DNA of 64,000 nucleotides from Brevibacillus antibioticus (GCF_005217615.1 NZ_SZNK01000001.1:3126501-3190500); one strand, 5' to 3'; shown: positions 52,091 to 62,954, counted from the first letter of the stretch. Numbers and translations are program-made. Notes: generated from the letters alone by a model not told the origin.

Positions 52091-52176
52091 GTTTTCTAAG
52101 GGAAATGCCATACTAAGAAATGGATTTCCCTCTTTCCTCTTCACCAGACTCGAAAAAAGCCGAGGTATAACCTGCT

Positions 52177-53523
52177 ATGATTAAAAAAATCGTAGAAAAG
52201 CTTCACCTTGATCCACCAAAAACGCTTGTTCTTGGGTTTGCCTTGATTATCTTCTTGGGAGCGCTGCTTTTGACACTCCCGATCGCTACAGTTGATGGAC
52301 TTGGTCTGCATTGGATTGATGCGCTGTTTACGGCCACCTCTGCTACGTGTGTGACAGGCCTGGTAGTCGTCGATACCGGTACGACCTTCACGACCTTTGG
52401 CCAACTCGTCATTTTGTCGCTCATTCAAATTGGCGGTCTCGGATTTATGACGTTCGCTACCTTCTTCGCACTGATTATGCGTAAAAAAATCTCATTGCGT
52501 GAACGGCTCATCCTGCAAGAATCGCTGAATCAGATGTCGATAGAAGGTGTCGTACGTTTGGCCAAAATGATTGTGGTTTTCACTGCCCTTACTGAGCTGA
52601 TCGGCGGTGTGCTTCTCTCTATACGGTTTGCCTTTGATTTCCCATTACCCAAAGCGATCTACTTCGGCTTTTTTCATGCGATTTCTAACTTTAATAACGC
52701 TGGCTTTGACTTAATGGGTGAATTCGCCAGCTTGACAGCCTATGTGGATGACCCAATCGTCACACTTGTTGTCTGTCTGTTGATCATCCTCGGCGGGATC
52801 GGATTCATCGTTGTGAGTGAGCTGTACGATTACCGTCAAACGCGCCGTCTTTCTCTACATACGAAGGTCGTTTTGTCTACTACCGGGATATTAGTTGTCG
52901 CAGGAACTGCTCTGATCTTTCTTTTAGAGTATACGAATCCAAAGACCCTGCAGCCTTTGTCTATGATGGGCAAAGTGCTTGGCTCGCTTTATCAGTCAGT
53001 CACAGCACGTACGGCGGGTTCGAACACCTTAAATATCGGTGACATGTATCAATCATCCCTCTTCCTCATTATTATCCTAATGTTCATCGGTGCTTCTCCT
53101 GGCTCGACGGGAGGCGGTATCAAGACGACGACCTTCGCCACACTGATTGGTGCTGTGGTCGCCCAAGTGAAAGGAAAGGAAGACGTGATCTTCTTCCGGC
53201 AACGCATCCTGCCTCACATGGTCTACAAATCGTTGACACTGACGATGATCGCCTTGTTCATTGTGCTTGTCATGACGATGGTGCTCTCGATTACGGAGAC
53301 AACCGCACGATTCGAGATGATCCTGTTCGAGGTCACTTCTGCGTTTGCTACGACCGGACTATCCATGGGGCTGACCCCTCATCTGACTCCGATCGGGAAG
53401 ACGCTAATCATATTGACGATGTTTGCCGGTCGTTTGGGACCACTCACGATTGCCTTTGCCCTCGCACAACGCAAGCAAAAGGAGTACTTCCGCTATCCAA
53501 AAGGGAAGATCACAATTGGATAA
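52177..53523 (+). CDS. ktrB: Potassium uptake pore subunit KtrB (TrkH family)
   Basis: A 448-residue membrane protein with four M1-P-M2 repeats. The first selectivity loop is ATCVTGL near residue 55, with similar filter Gly positions in NNAGFDL, ARTAGSNT and FATTGLSMG. It takes up potassium (with Na+), gated by the KtrA ring whose gene is at 38608. GAGGTA is the ribosome site. It is closed by the bidirectional terminator at 53541. Confidence 0.94.
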   Translation: MIKKIVEKLHLDPPKTLVLGFALIIFLGALLLTLPIATVDGLGLHWIDALFTATSATCVTGLVVVDTGTTFTTFGQLVILSLIQIGGLGFMTFATFFALIMRKKISLRERLILQESLNQMSIEGVVRLAKMIVVFTALTELIGGVLLSIRFAFDFPLPKAIYFGFFHAISNFNNAGFDLMGEFASLTAYVDDPIVTLVVCLLIILGGIGFIVVSELYDYRQTRRLSLHTKVVLSTTGILVVAGTALIFLLEYTNPKTLQPLSMMGKVLGSLYQSVTARTAGSNTLNIGDMYQSSLFLIIILMFIGASPGSTGGGIKTTTFATLIGAVVAQVKGKEDVIFFRQRILPHMVYKSLTLTMIALFIVLVMTMVLSITETTARFEMILFEVTSAFATTGLSMGLTPHLTPIGKTLIILTMFAGRLGPLTIAFALAQRKQKEYFRYPKGKITIG

Positions 53524-53540
53524 ACCGTATAAGAATGGAG

Positions 53541-53587
53541 AAAACCCTGCCAAAGCGCCCGAGGGACTTTGGCAGGGTTTTGTTTTT
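53541..53587. terminator. Bidirectional terminator between ktrB and leuB
   Basis: Perfect 15-bp stem AAAACCCTGCCAAAG/CTTTGGCAGGGTTTT (53541-53555, 53567-53581). T-runs lie on both strands; it closes ktrB and the ilv-leu operon. Confidence 0.9.
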
Positions 53588-53596
53588 CTCATGATT

Positions 53597-54691
53597 TTAT
53601 TGCTTTTTCCACTGTTTGGACAGCTCGTCGCGAACCAGTTGGCCCATCTCGACTGTACCAATCGCTTTACTTCTGTCTGCCGCGATATCGCCAGTGCGAT
53701 GTCCTGCTTCCAGCACGGACCAAACTGCGTTTTCAACCGCTGCTGCCGCTTCATCCATACCGAGAGAGAGACGAAGCATCATCGCTACGGACAGAATGGT
53801 TGCCAACGGATTGGCAATGCCTTTTCCAGCAATGTCAGGAGCAGAGCCATGAACCGGTTCATACAAGCCAAAGCTGCCTGCTGCCAGACTCGCCGAGGAC
53901 AGCATCCCAATCGAGCCAGTCAGCATCGCTGCCTGATCGCTCAAGATGTCGCCAAACATGTTCTCCGTCACGATGACGTCAAACTGTTTTGGTTCACGCA
54001 CGAGCTGCATCGCGCAAGAGTCTACCAACTGGTGAGACAGCTCTACATCTGGATAATCTGCTGCTACTCGCTCGGCTACCTTGCGCCAGAGGCGGGAGCT
54101 TTCGAGGACGTTTGCCTTATCTACAGATACGAGACGCTTTTGGCGTTTGCGCGCAATGTCAAAACCGACTCGAATGATTCGCTCGACTTCCGCTTCATGA
54201 TAGATGCACTGATCTTCAGCGACCTCACCGTTTGGACCGTCGTAGCGTTTTTTCTCACCGAAGTAAATCCCCCCGGTCAGTTCACGTACAACGATCAAGT
54301 CAACGCCAGAAACGACTTCTGGCTTGAGGGTGGACGAATCCACCAGAGAGCTGTGCATGGTAGCTGGGCGAATGTTCGCAAACAAACCGAGTGCTTTGCG
54401 AATGCCGAGCAGCCCTGTTTCTGGACGAAGATGCCCAGGATTCTGATCCCACTTCGGTCCGCCAACGGCTCCCAAGAGCACAGCATCCGCTTGCTTTGCC
54501 AGCGTTACCGTTTCTTCTGGCAACGGTGTTCCATCCGTATCGATTGCGATACCACCGATTCGGCCTTCTTCACATGTAAAAGTGACACCTTCAAGTTCCC
54601 CTACGAGTGTAAGGACTTTGACCGCTTCCTGCATGATTTCTGGTCCAATACCGTCTCCAGGAAGAACGGCGATGCGATAGTTTTTCTTCAT
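53597..54691 (-). CDS. leuB: 3-isopropylmalate dehydrogenase
   Basis: A 364-residue NAD-dependent enzyme of leucine synthesis. It begins with [12 protein letters not shown], has [11 protein letters not shown] and YFGEKKRY, and the conserved [20 protein letters not shown] towards residue 245. It is last in the ilvB-ilvN-ilvC-leuA-leuB operon; leuC and leuD, which normally follow in Bacilli, are not present because a terminator comes 10 bases later. Confidence 0.97.
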   Translation of the reverse strand: MKKNYRIAVLPGDGIGPEIMQEAVKVLTLVGELEGVTFTCEEGRIGGIAIDTDGTPLPEETVTLAKQADAVLLGAVGGPKWDQNPGHLRPETGLLGIRKALGLFANIRPATMHSSLVDSSTLKPEVVSGVDLIVVRELTGGIYFGEKKRYDGPNGEVAEDQCIYHEAEVERIIRVGFDIARKRQKRLVSVDKANVLESSRLWRKVAERVAADYPDVELSHQLVDSCAMQLVREPKQFDVIVTENMFGDILSDQAAMLTGSIGMLSSASLAAGSFGLYEPVHGSAPDIAGKGIANPLATILSVAMMLRLSLGMDEAAAAVENAVWSVLEAGHRTGDIAADRSKAIGTVEMGQLVRDELSKQWKKQ

Positions 54692-54770
54692 CGTTTATCC
54701 CGCTTTTCTATACGTAATGGTTTCCGAACGCTGCTGGTTCCTATGACCCTATCCACATTTGACCCTATCT

Positions 54771-56309
54771 TTATATCGTTGCACTGACGGGCGTAGGCTC
54801 GCCTCTCCGCTCCATGATCTTGTTGACTGCCCGTACATAGGCAATGGCGCTTGCTTCCAGCACATCCGTACTCACACCGCGTCCTGTTACGATCAGATCG
54901 CCCTGTTGAAGGCGTACGAACACTTCACCCAACGCATCTTGCCCGTGGGTAACCGAAAGGATTTTGTAATCGACGAGGGTGACTTCTTCTCCGGTAGCGC
55001 GGTCAATCGCTTTGTAGATAGAATCAACCGATCCATTTCCACATGCGGCTTCTTCGCATACCGATCCGTCGGCACGAACCAGTCGCACACTCGCTGTCGG
55101 AACAGAAATGTTGCCGTATGCGAGCTGTACGGATTCCAGCTGGAACGCTTCTGGTCCGCGAACCATCTTGGAGTCTACCAGAGCGAGAATGTCGTCATCC
55201 GTGATTTCTTTCTTCTTGTCGCACAATACTTTGAACGCTGCAAACGCTGCGTTTACCTCTTCTTGCTCCAAGTGATAACCCAGATCAACCAACTTGTCTT
55301 TGAAAGCATGGCGCCCAGAGTGCTTGCCGAGAACCAGTTTGTTTGACTTGAAGCCGACCGATTCCGGACGGATAATTTCGTACGTTGTGACCTCTTTTAA
55401 CACACCATCCTGGTGAATACCAGATTCGTGCGCAAAAGCATTCGCCCCTACGACTGCTTTATTGCCGGGCACGATCATCCCTGTCAAACGGCTCACCAGC
55501 TGGCTGGTCCGTGCGATTTCTCTCAAGTTCAACTTGGTCGTCGCCTGGTAGTAATCCTTGCGCGTCTCCAACGCAAGCACCACTTCTTCCAGAGCAGCAT
55601 TTCCAGCGCGCTCTCCGATTCCATTGATGGTACCCTCGACCTGCGTAGCTCCACCCTCGACAGCAGCGAGACTGTTGGCGACTGCCATCCCGAGGTCATC
55701 GTGGCAATGGCAGCTCAGGCGAATCAGCTCAGTAGAAGGCACGCGTTTTTTCAGCTCGCGGAAAATGTTTCCGTATTGATACGGCGTCATGTAGCCAACC
55801 GTATCTGGAATATTTACCGTGGTAGCCCCTGCCTTAATAACCGCCTCGACAACCTCTGCCAAAAAGTCGATCTCGGTACGCGCCGCATCCTCTGCGGAAA
55901 ACTGAACTTCTGTAAAGTACTTTTTCGCATAGGTGACCGCTTCCACCGCCCGAGCAAGGACTTCTTCCTTGCTCATGTTCAGCTTGAACTGACGGTGAAT
56001 CGGAGATGTTGCGAGAAAGACGTGGAGGGAAGCGTTTTGTGCGTTGCGAAGCGCTTCGTATGCCTTATCCATGTCGTCTTTTACGGCACGAGCCAGACTG
56101 ACGACGGTTGCATTCTTCACCCGTTTTGCAACTTCGGCCACAGACTTTTGGTCACCAGGGGAGGCAGCAGCGAAGCCCGCCTCCATTCTGTTTACACCCA
56201 GCTTTTCGAGTTGAAGGGCGATCTCCACCTTTTCGTTCGTGCTAATATTGACGCCCGGAGACTGCTCCCCATCGCGCAGTGTCGTATCAAAAATCTCAAT
56301 GGTCCGCAT
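54771..56309 (-). CDS. leuA: 2-isopropylmalate synthase
   Basis: A 512-residue enzyme that condenses acetyl-CoA and 2-oxoisovalerate. The N-terminal HMGL TIM barrel begins [14 protein letters not shown], with the metal-binding [16 protein letters not shown] and [15 protein letters not shown]. The C-terminal LeuA dimer domain (about 390-500) allows leucine feedback inhibition. The ribosome site GGAGGTG is upstream. It sits between ilvC and leuB. Confidence 0.97.
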   Translation of the reverse strand: MRTIEIFDTTLRDGEQSPGVNISTNEKVEIALQLEKLGVNRMEAGFAAASPGDQKSVAEVAKRVKNATVVSLARAVKDDMDKAYEALRNAQNASLHVFLATSPIHRQFKLNMSKEEVLARAVEAVTYAKKYFTEVQFSAEDAARTEIDFLAEVVEAVIKAGATTVNIPDTVGYMTPYQYGNIFRELKKRVPSTELIRLSCHCHDDLGMAVANSLAAVEGGATQVEGTINGIGERAGNAALEEVVLALETRKDYYQATTKLNLREIARTSQLVSRLTGMIVPGNKAVVGANAFAHESGIHQDGVLKEVTTYEIIRPESVGFKSNKLVLGKHSGRHAFKDKLVDLGYHLEQEEVNAAFAAFKVLCDKKKEITDDDILALVDSKMVRGPEAFQLESVQLAYGNISVPTASVRLVRADGSVCEEAACGNGSVDSIYKAIDRATGEEVTLVDYKILSVTHGQDALGEVFVRLQQGDLIVTGRGVSTDVLEASAIAYVRAVNKIMERRGEPTPVSATI

Positions 56310-56366
56310 GAACTTTTCACCTCCACATTTTTCCCTACATTATATATGCGTTTTTTACACGCCTAT

Positions 56367-57425
<1,059 letters not shown>

Positions 57426-57445
57426 TTATTCTGAAATTTGGCGAT

Positions 57446-57952
57446 TTAAACCATTGCTGCGGCTGTTGCTGGAACAATACTGCGCGCCATCGCTACTGAA
57501 CCCGTTCTTGTCAGTTCAATAACGCCGTAGCTTTGTAATAGTACGAGCAGCGCATCAATCTTTTCGGTGTCACCCGTTACTTGCACGATTAGTGAGCTAG
57601 GACCCACATCGACGATCGCGGCACGGAACGGCTCGACAATTCCGTTTAACTCTGCCAACTGGCTGGGCAATGCCGTCACCTTAATCAGCGCCAGTTCCCG
57701 TGATACAAAAGGGTTCTCACTGAGATTCGTGACCGAGATGACATCGATCAGCTTGTGCAATTGCTTCATGAGCTGATTGATTTGGCGGTCATCTCCCCCG
57801 GTTGAAATGATCATCCGGGATAGCCCCTGTTCTTCCGTGCCTCCCACCGTAATGCTGTCGATGTTGAAGCCACGTTGGCCGAACAGTGTCGCCACTCTGG
57901 TCAAAACGCCTGGTTGGTCGTTGACGAGTACGGAAATGGTATGTTGCTGCAT
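57446..57952 (-). CDS. ilvN: Acetolactate synthase small (regulatory) subunit
   Basis: A 168-residue regulatory subunit. The N-terminal ACT domain (1-75; ISVLVNDQPGVLTRVATLFGQRG) binds valine for feedback control; the C-terminal half activates IlvB. It begins one base past the ilvB stop, so both are made together. Called ilvH in B. subtilis. Confidence 0.95.
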   Translation of the reverse strand: MQQHTISVLVNDQPGVLTRVATLFGQRGFNIDSITVGGTEEQGLSRMIISTGGDDRQINQLMKQLHKLIDVISVTNLSENPFVSRELALIKVTALPSQLAELNGIVEPFRAAIVDVGPSSLIVQVTGDTEKIDALLVLLQSYGVIELTRTGSVAMARSIVPATAAAMV

Positions 57953-57953
57953 C

Positions 57954-59690
57954 CTAATCGTCCCCCAATTCCATCTGATCTAGTGTGTTGCCTGTTGCAA
58001 CCATCGGATATACGTTTTCTCCCTGTGCTACTCGGAAGTCCACCACGACTGGTCCATCATGCGCAAGCGCCTCTGCCCAAACTGCTTCGGCTTCTTCCGG
58101 CGTGCTTGCTCGCAAGCCTTTTACGCCATAGGCTTCCGCCAGCTTGACAAAATCCGGGCTGCAGGTCAGATCGATTTGGCTGTAGCGATTGTCGTAGAAG
58201 AGCTCCTGCCACTGGCGAACCATTCCTAAGCACTGATTGTTTACAATCGCTACTTTGACCGGAATGTTGTATTGAGAGACGATTGCCAGCTCCTGGTTGG
58301 TCATCTGGAATCCGCCATCCCCAACGACGGAGATTACCGTGCGATCCGGGTGAGCGATCTGTGCGCCAATTGCTGCCGGGAAGCCAAAGCCCATCGTGCC
58401 TAGACCACCGGAAGAGATAAAGGAGCGCGGGTGCTTGAACTTATAATATTGAGCTGTCCACATCTGGTGTTGTCCAACGTCTGTTGTGACGATCGCTTCC
58501 CCATCTGTGGAGTTGTACAAAAGTTCAATGACTGCTTGTGGCTTCAATACGTCGCCATCTTTTTTGTACTTGTACGGATATTGTTCTCGCCACTCTTTCA
58601 ACTGGTTGATCCACGCTTCCGAATCACAAGTTTTTGCGAGCGGAATTGCTTTTGCAAGCGTGCTCTTCACGTCGCCCGCTACTGTGACGGCCGTCTCAAC
58701 GTTTTTCCCTAGCTCTGCTGGATCGATGTCGACGTGTACGATGCGGGCTTTTGGTGCGAACTCCTTCGTGCGTCCCATCGTGATCCGGTCATCAAAACGT
58801 GCTCCCAGACCAATCACACAATCCGCATTCAAGAGTGCTTGGTTCGCTGTGTAATTTCCGTGCATCCCTGGCATTGCTAGCGACAACTCGTGTGTTCCAG
58901 GGAAACCGCCCAATCCCATGAAGGTGTTGATCACAGGGATGCGTGTTTTTTCAGCAAAGTCGCGCAATTCCTTCTCTGCTTGCGCTGCAATGATTCCCCC
59001 GCCCGCCAAAATGACTGGACGCTTTGCTTCGCTAACGGCTTTTACAAACTCATGTACTTCTTCGTCGCTTGGTACGAGTGAAGCGCGGTAGCCGCGAATC
59101 TCCACTTGATCCGGGTAGGTAAATGGTGCCTTTGCATTGGCGACGTCTTTTGGAATGTCGATCAATACTGGGCCCGGACGACCTGTTGTCGCGATGTGGA
59201 AAGCTTCCTTCACAATCCGCGGAAGATCGCGAATGTCGCGGACAAAGTAGCTGTGCTTCGTAATCGGGATGGTTATCCCCGTAATATTCGCCTCTTGGAA
59301 CGCGTCAGTACCAATCAGCGACTGTGCGACATTACCTGTGATGCAGACCAGCGGAACCGAGTCCATCTGAGCGGTTGCAATCCCCGTTACGAGGTTCGTT
59401 GCTCCCGGACCGGAAGTAGCGATACATACACCCGGTTTTCCTGTCGCTCGGGCATATCCGTCAGCAGCGTGGATAGCGCCTTGCTCGTGGCGAGTCAAAA
59501 TGTGCTTGAAGTAGCTCCCATACAGGGAGTCATAAATAGGGAGCACCGCACCACCTGGATAGCCGAAAATGTATTCGACCTGCTCCAGGATCAAACAGCG
59601 CAGCAGCGTTTCTGCTCCTGTCACTTCTTCCCCGAACTGAATCGGTGGAATGTCGTTCTTTTTCTGCAATTCGGCCATTTCAACACTCAT
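57954..59690 (-). CDS. ilvB: Acetolactate synthase large subunit
   Basis: A 578-residue thiamine-diphosphate enzyme that makes 2-acetolactate or 2-acetohydroxybutyrate. In order: N-terminal pyrimidine domain (FGYPGGAVLPIYD with the catalytic Glu in RHEQGAIHAADGYARATG), central FAD-type domain, and a C-terminal PP domain with the ThDP motif GDGGFQM...NNQ around 440-470. GGAGGAG precedes the ATG. It heads the ilv-leu operon, under a Leu-type T-box leader. Confidence 0.97.
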   Translation of the reverse strand: MSVEMAELQKKNDIPPIQFGEEVTGAETLLRCLILEQVEYIFGYPGGAVLPIYDSLYGSYFKHILTRHEQGAIHAADGYARATGKPGVCIATSGPGATNLVTGIATAQMDSVPLVCITGNVAQSLIGTDAFQEANITGITIPITKHSYFVRDIRDLPRIVKEAFHIATTGRPGPVLIDIPKDVANAKAPFTYPDQVEIRGYRASLVPSDEEVHEFVKAVSEAKRPVILAGGGIIAAQAEKELRDFAEKTRIPVINTFMGLGGFPGTHELSLAMPGMHGNYTANQALLNADCVIGLGARFDDRITMGRTKEFAPKARIVHVDIDPAELGKNVETAVTVAGDVKSTLAKAIPLAKTCDSEAWINQLKEWREQYPYKYKKDGDVLKPQAVIELLYNSTDGEAIVTTDVGQHQMWTAQYYKFKHPRSFISSGGLGTMGFGFPAAIGAQIAHPDRTVISVVGDGGFQMTNQELAIVSQYNIPVKVAIVNNQCLGMVRQWQELFYDNRYSQIDLTCSPDFVKLAEAYGVKGLRASTPEEAEAVWAEALAHDGPVVVDFRVAQGENVYPMVATGNTLDQMELGDD

Positions 59691-59743
59691 TGATGTCTCC
59701 TCCTCCCAATTCTAAGCAGGTATTGAAAATAACTATAGACACA

Positions 59744-60082
59744 TAGAAAAACCCTTTCGCCCCGACACGGTTTTATTTCCATGTCTTTTGGGGCGAAAGG
59801 GTTCGCGGTACCACCCAACTTTATCGACGCCTCACGGTCAGCCGATCTCAGCCAGTCACAACAAATGTGGACTGTAACACGTTAACGGGTGTTAAGCGGT
59901 TTGGCCTACTACCTGCAAAGCAAGTTTCAGCTAAACGGCTCGGAGGTGAGCAATGCGACGTACCCTATACCCGTTTCTCAGCATCAGGGCTCTCTGTAAA
60001 AGGGGAAACGCGCACCGTCCTCGTCATAGCCTGCTATTTAAAAAATATTTTCAATATTGTTGTTGTCAGAATAAAGTGTTAC
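59744..60082 (-). ncRNA. T-box riboswitch of ilvB-ilvN-ilvC-leuA-leuB (Leu specifier CTC)
   Basis: T-box sequence GGGTGGTACCGCG is present at 59804-59816 on the minus strand. It is followed by a 14-bp terminator stem AACCCTTTCGCCCC/GGGGCGAAAGGGTT and a T-run (59745-59803). The specifier region GCATTGCTCACCTCC gives codon CTC (59948-59950), a Leu codon, in the usual context before ACC. Uncharged tRNA(Leu) should turn the operon on, as for the B. subtilis ilv-leu leader. Confidence 0.93.
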
Positions 60083-60087
60083 GTCTG

Positions 60088-60116
60088 ATTATAGCTAGGC
60101 ACCTAGGGGGTGTCAA
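60088..60116 (-). promoter_or_regulatory. Consensus sigma-A promoter of the ilv-leu operon
   Basis: Minus-strand TTGACA (60111-60116) and TATAAT (60088-60093) with a 17-base spacer: both hexamers are perfect. The spacer holds an imperfect inverted repeat (GGCACC/GGTGTC on the plus strand). No CodY box was recognised. Confidence 0.9.
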
Positions 60117-60287
60117 CGAAAACAAAAAGATTTTACTGGACTTTCGTCCGAACGAATGCTCAGTTGGAAATGGCTTTACAGCGCGGTTTTTGTGTGAAAG
60201 CGGATACAAGAAAAGGAAGACTTGTCCAGTTTTTGCATTGGAAGAAGAACGGCTATGCCGTCCCTCTCCTGCTTATTCGACTCCGTT
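60117..60287. other. Gap between the ilv-leu promoter and the sat stop
   Basis: No gene is seen. A short minus-strand hairpin (GACGGC/GCCGTT, about 60248-60263) followed by TTCTTCTTCC could be a weak terminator for cysH-sat. Confidence 0.35.
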
Positions 60288-61388
60288 TTATTGCGGAGGT
60301 TTCAATCCCTCTATCAAGATCGTTGCGACTTCCCGACGTGTAAATTCCGGAGGTGGCGTGATCCCGTTTCTCAACATTTCCCTCACTTTTGTTCCCGATA
60401 AAGTCATATGCAAGTCTTTGTCATGCGGGCACGTCTTGGTCGTTGCCATCCCTTGGCATGCCTTGCAGTAAAAGCTGTGTTCAAAAAAGAGCAGCTGGAT
60501 ACCGAGCTCGCCTGGCGCAAACTCCGAAAAGATATGCTGCGCATCATACGTGCCGTAGTAATCGCCTACCCCTGCGTGATCGCGGCCGACGATAAAGTGC
60601 GTACAACCGTAATTTTTCCGTACCAATGCGTGGAAGACCGCTTCACGCGGGCCCGCATAACGCATAGCAGCCGGAAAAGCGCCTAGCAGTACACGGTTGC
60701 GCGGATAGTAATTTTCCAAAAGGGCGAGATAGCTTTTCATTCGCACTTGGGCTGGAACATCGTCTGATTTCGTTTCCCCCATCAGTGGGTTGAGAAAAAG
60801 GCCATCGACAATTTCCAACGCCGACTTTTGAATGTATTCATGCGCCCGGTGAACGGGATTGCGCGTCTGGAAACCAACCACCGTTTTCCAGCCATTTTCC
60901 TGAAATCTTTCTCTCGTTTCAGTCGGCGTCAAATAAAAATCAGAAAAGCGCTCAGGCTGTGGCTTTTGCAGGATTTCTACAGGCCCACCCACATATAGGT
61001 TTGGCTTTTCAAACAGCTTTTTCACACCAGGGTGAGCGAGATCCACCGTGCGAAAAACGAGCTCTGCCTCCCGCATTTTATCTGGCACAAAGCAGCTTTT
61101 CACCCGCAAAATCGCATAGTCCACTCCATCTTTCCCACGTAACAGGATACTGTCGCCGGGTACAAGATCGTCATGCTCATCTGCATCGACAGCCAATGTC
61201 ACCGGCAACGGCCAAACCGCTCCATTAACTAGACGCATCGTTTCCACAACCGTGTGGTAATCCGCCTCTTCCATGAATCCAGCCAACGGCGAAAAAGCTC
61301 CGATGGCAAGACATTCGATGTCCGACAGGGTCCATTTGTCCACGATGATGGCTTTTTTGACCCCGTGCGGCAAGATGGTTTGCTTCAC
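60288..61388 (-). CDS. sat: Sulfate adenylyltransferase (ATP sulfurylase)
   Basis: A 366-residue monofunctional ATP sulfurylase that makes APS from sulfate and ATP. The active site has [14 protein letters not shown] (the HxxH-type motif) near residue 172 and [12 protein letters not shown] near 262, plus GVKKAII at the start. The start is GTG 61388, with GGAGG at 7 bases; an ATG at 61412 overlaps the cysH stop as ATGA but has no ribosome site of its own. It is second after cysH. No APS kinase domain or gene is present. Confidence 0.95.
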   Translation of the reverse strand: MKQTILPHGVKKAIIVDKWTLSDIECLAIGAFSPLAGFMEEADYHTVVETMRLVNGAVWPLPVTLAVDADEHDDLVPGDSILLRGKDGVDYAILRVKSCFVPDKMREAELVFRTVDLAHPGVKKLFEKPNLYVGGPVEILQKPQPERFSDFYLTPTETRERFQENGWKTVVGFQTRNPVHRAHEYIQKSALEIVDGLFLNPLMGETKSDDVPAQVRMKSYLALLENYYPRNRVLLGAFPAAMRYAGPREAVFHALVRKNYGCTHFIVGRDHAGVGDYYGTYDAQHIFSEFAPGELGIQLLFFEHSFYCKACQGMATTKTCPHDKDLHMTLSGTKVREMLRNGITPPPEFTRREVATILIEGLKPPQ

Positions 61389-61408
61389 TTCTTTCCCTCC
61401 TGCGCTGT

Positions 61409-62110
61409 TCATTTGTGCAGACCGCATTCGGTCTTTTCGAAGCCAGCCCACCGTCCCGACCGAGAATCTTGGCCAGGCAGGACAGCGCGCGTGCACACTC
61501 GGCAGCCAATGCTTGGGTAGTTCCGGTCGTGCAATGGATTGTAAGGGACATCATGTGCATGAATATATTCCCACACCTGGGCCTCCGTCCAATCTGCTAA
61601 CGGATTGAATTTAACCAGGTTGAATTTTTCGTCCCACTCCACTTTTTTGGTATTCGCTCGGGTAGGTGATTGCTCGCGGCGAATGCCTGTAATCCACGCC
61701 TGATAGTTGGACAAGACGCGCTTTAATGGCTCTACCTTCCGAATCTCGCAGCAAAGATTCGGTTCTCGCTCCCACAGTTTTTCTCCGTGTTTTTCTGCCT
61801 GCTCGGTTAGGGTCAGCTGTGGCTGTACTTGAATAAATGTTGTGCCGTATCTGGCTTGCAGCTTGTCACGCGTATTATACGTTTCAGTAAAATGGATGTT
61901 GGTATCGAGGTAAAATACAGGAATCGTGGGAGCCAATTTGTGCAGCATGTCGATTAAAACGACATCTTCAGCGCCAAAGCTGGCAGCTAGGATCAGACTC
62001 GCTGCGTAGTTTTCCACGGCGTTCACAAGCACGTCCCCAGGTGCTTGTGCTTCCAGTCGGTTTGCCCATTCCTGTAGTTCCTCATCCGCCATTTTCTGGC
62101 GATTGCTCAT
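61409..62110 (-). CDS. cysH: Phosphoadenylyl/adenylyl-sulfate reductase CysH
   Basis: A 233-residue reductase. The four cysteines of an iron-sulfur type enzyme are visible: adjacent CC near residue 119 (CCEIRK), the pair CRVC near residue 200, and the catalytic Cys 229 in ECGLH at the C-terminus. This pattern (CC...CxxC) is typical of APS reductases with a 4Fe-4S cluster, so APS rather than PAPS is the likely substrate. The start at ATG 62110 has GAGAGGAG upstream. It leads the cysH-sat unit, with a striking inverted repeat 92 bases upstream. Confidence 0.93.
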   Translation of the reverse strand: MSNRQKMADEELQEWANRLEAQAPGDVLVNAVENYAASLILAASFGAEDVVLIDMLHKLAPTIPVFYLDTNIHFTETYNTRDKLQARYGTTFIQVQPQLTLTEQAEKHGEKLWEREPNLCCEIRKVEPLKRVLSNYQAWITGIRREQSPTRANTKKVEWDEKFNLVKFNPLADWTEAQVWEYIHAHDVPYNPLHDRNYPSIGCRVCTRAVLPGQDSRSGRWAGFEKTECGLHK

Positions 62111-62201
62111 CAGCGAAGCTCCTCTCTTGCTAGGATTCACCCACCATCATATGCCTAGTGACTGGAAGTGGCGCATCGTCCACCTATATCCAACTCGCCC
62201 A

Positions 62202-62227
62202 AACCAAACGCTCATGACCGTTTGGTT
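62202..62227. promoter_or_regulatory. 26-bp inverted repeat upstream of cysH
   Basis: Perfect 9-bp arms AACCAAACG (62202-62210) and CGTTTGGTT (62219-62227) flank an 8-base centre. A second overlapping repeat GACCG/CGGTC (62216-62220, 62237-62241) adjoins it. It lies 92 bases upstream of cysH. An S-box riboswitch, known on some cysH operons, was not recognised; the repeat resembles an operator or a 5' RNA hairpin. Confidence 0.6.
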
Positions 62228-62281
62228 GTCCGCAAGCGGTCGCATCCACTTTCAGGAAAACGTCGAGATTTTTTTCACAGC

Positions 62282-62310
62282 AAAAAGCCGCCAGACAGGG
62301 TCTGACAGCT
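62282..62310 (-). terminator. Rho-independent terminator after the first small secreted protein gene
   Basis: Minus-strand 10-bp stem (AGCTGTCAGA/TCTGGCGGCT, two G-T pairs) followed by five T. Confidence 0.7.
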
Positions 62311-62320
62311 TTCTGCTGCT

Positions 62321-62554
62321 TTATTTTTCCTCTTTTTCGTTTACTGTGGGGGCGAAAATAAAAGAGACTCCGGTTTGTTGCGTGTTTTTGACCTCGTTTT
62401 TTTGAGCCGTTGGTATGGCGTACGAACCAGGGGTAATCAAGGAAGGTGGCACGGTGTAAGAATCATCCTTATCTTTTGCAAACGCTCCTGGCACAAGCAA
62501 TGCTGAACTGACAACTGCTGCTACACCCATCATCATCCATTTTTGTTTTCTCAT
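62321..62554 (-). CDS. Small secreted protein, tandem paralog 1
   Basis: A 77-residue predicted secreted protein. The signal peptide (MRKQKWMMMGVAAVVSSA, cleavage probably after AFA at residue 26) leaves a mature peptide of about 51 residues that is Thr/Ser/Pro-rich with the conserved ending FIFAPTVNEKEEK. No Cys. A paralog with matching ends lies at 62715-62954. AGGGAG is the ribosome site. The function is unknown. Confidence 0.75.
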   Translation of the reverse strand: MRKQKWMMMGVAAVVSSALLVPGAFAKDKDDSYTVPPSLITPGSYAIPTAQKNEVKNTQQTGVSFIFAPTVNEKEEK

Positions 62555-62681
62555 CTATGTCTCTCTCCCTATCCAATGTTTTCCTGTAACGCTTTTTATT
62601 GTATGGCAGTAGGGAGTCTGCTCGACACGGACGAAAGATTGTTTTTTTTCTCAGACTTGAGATGGAATCGTTTTTTACAGT

Positions 62682-62707
62682 AGAAAAAGCATCCTGTACG
62701 GATGCTT
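62682..62707 (-). terminator. Rho-independent terminator after the second small secreted protein gene
   Basis: Minus-strand AAGCATCC/GGATGCTT stem then five T, just past the stop at 62715. Confidence 0.8.
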
Positions 62708-62714
62708 AAACCCA

Positions 62715-62954
62715 TTAGTTTTTTTCTTTTTCGTTTACAGTTGGAGCGAAAATAAATGCACTTCCTGGTGTTTGCTTGCCTGTCACCGCATCTGTTTTTT
62801 GGACTACTGGAGCCGTCGTGTACGGAGCTGGGGCAAAGAAAGCATTTGTCACTGAATTTGCGTCGTCTTTCTCTTTGGCAAACGCTCCTGGCACGACCAT
62901 CGCCGAACAAACAACTGCTGTAATTCCCATCATCATCCACTTTTGTTTTTTCAT
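62715..62954 (-). CDS. Small secreted protein, tandem paralog 2
   Basis: A 79-residue paralog of the preceding gene: the signal peptide (MKKQKWMMMGITAVVCSA, cleavage near AFA at residue 26) and the C-terminus FIFAPTVNEKEKN are nearly identical, while the centre (NSVTNAFFAPAPYTTAPVV) differs. The mature part is about 53 residues. AGGAGAG precedes ATG 62954. A non-consensus start upstream would lengthen it without a ribosome site. The function is unknown. Confidence 0.75.
   Translation of the reverse strand: MKKQKWMMMGITAVVCSAMVVPGAFAKEKDDANSVTNAFFAPAPYTTAPVVQKTDAVTGKQTPGSAFIFAPTVNEKEKN

Noticed and set aside
53423..54787. A 454-codon plus-strand open frame opposite leuB
   Set aside because: Antisense to leuB with no family features; it also runs through the bidirectional terminator.
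62111..62320. S-box (SAM) riboswitch ahead of cysH
   Set aside because: The conserved S-box core sequences were looked for and not seen; only inverted repeats are present.
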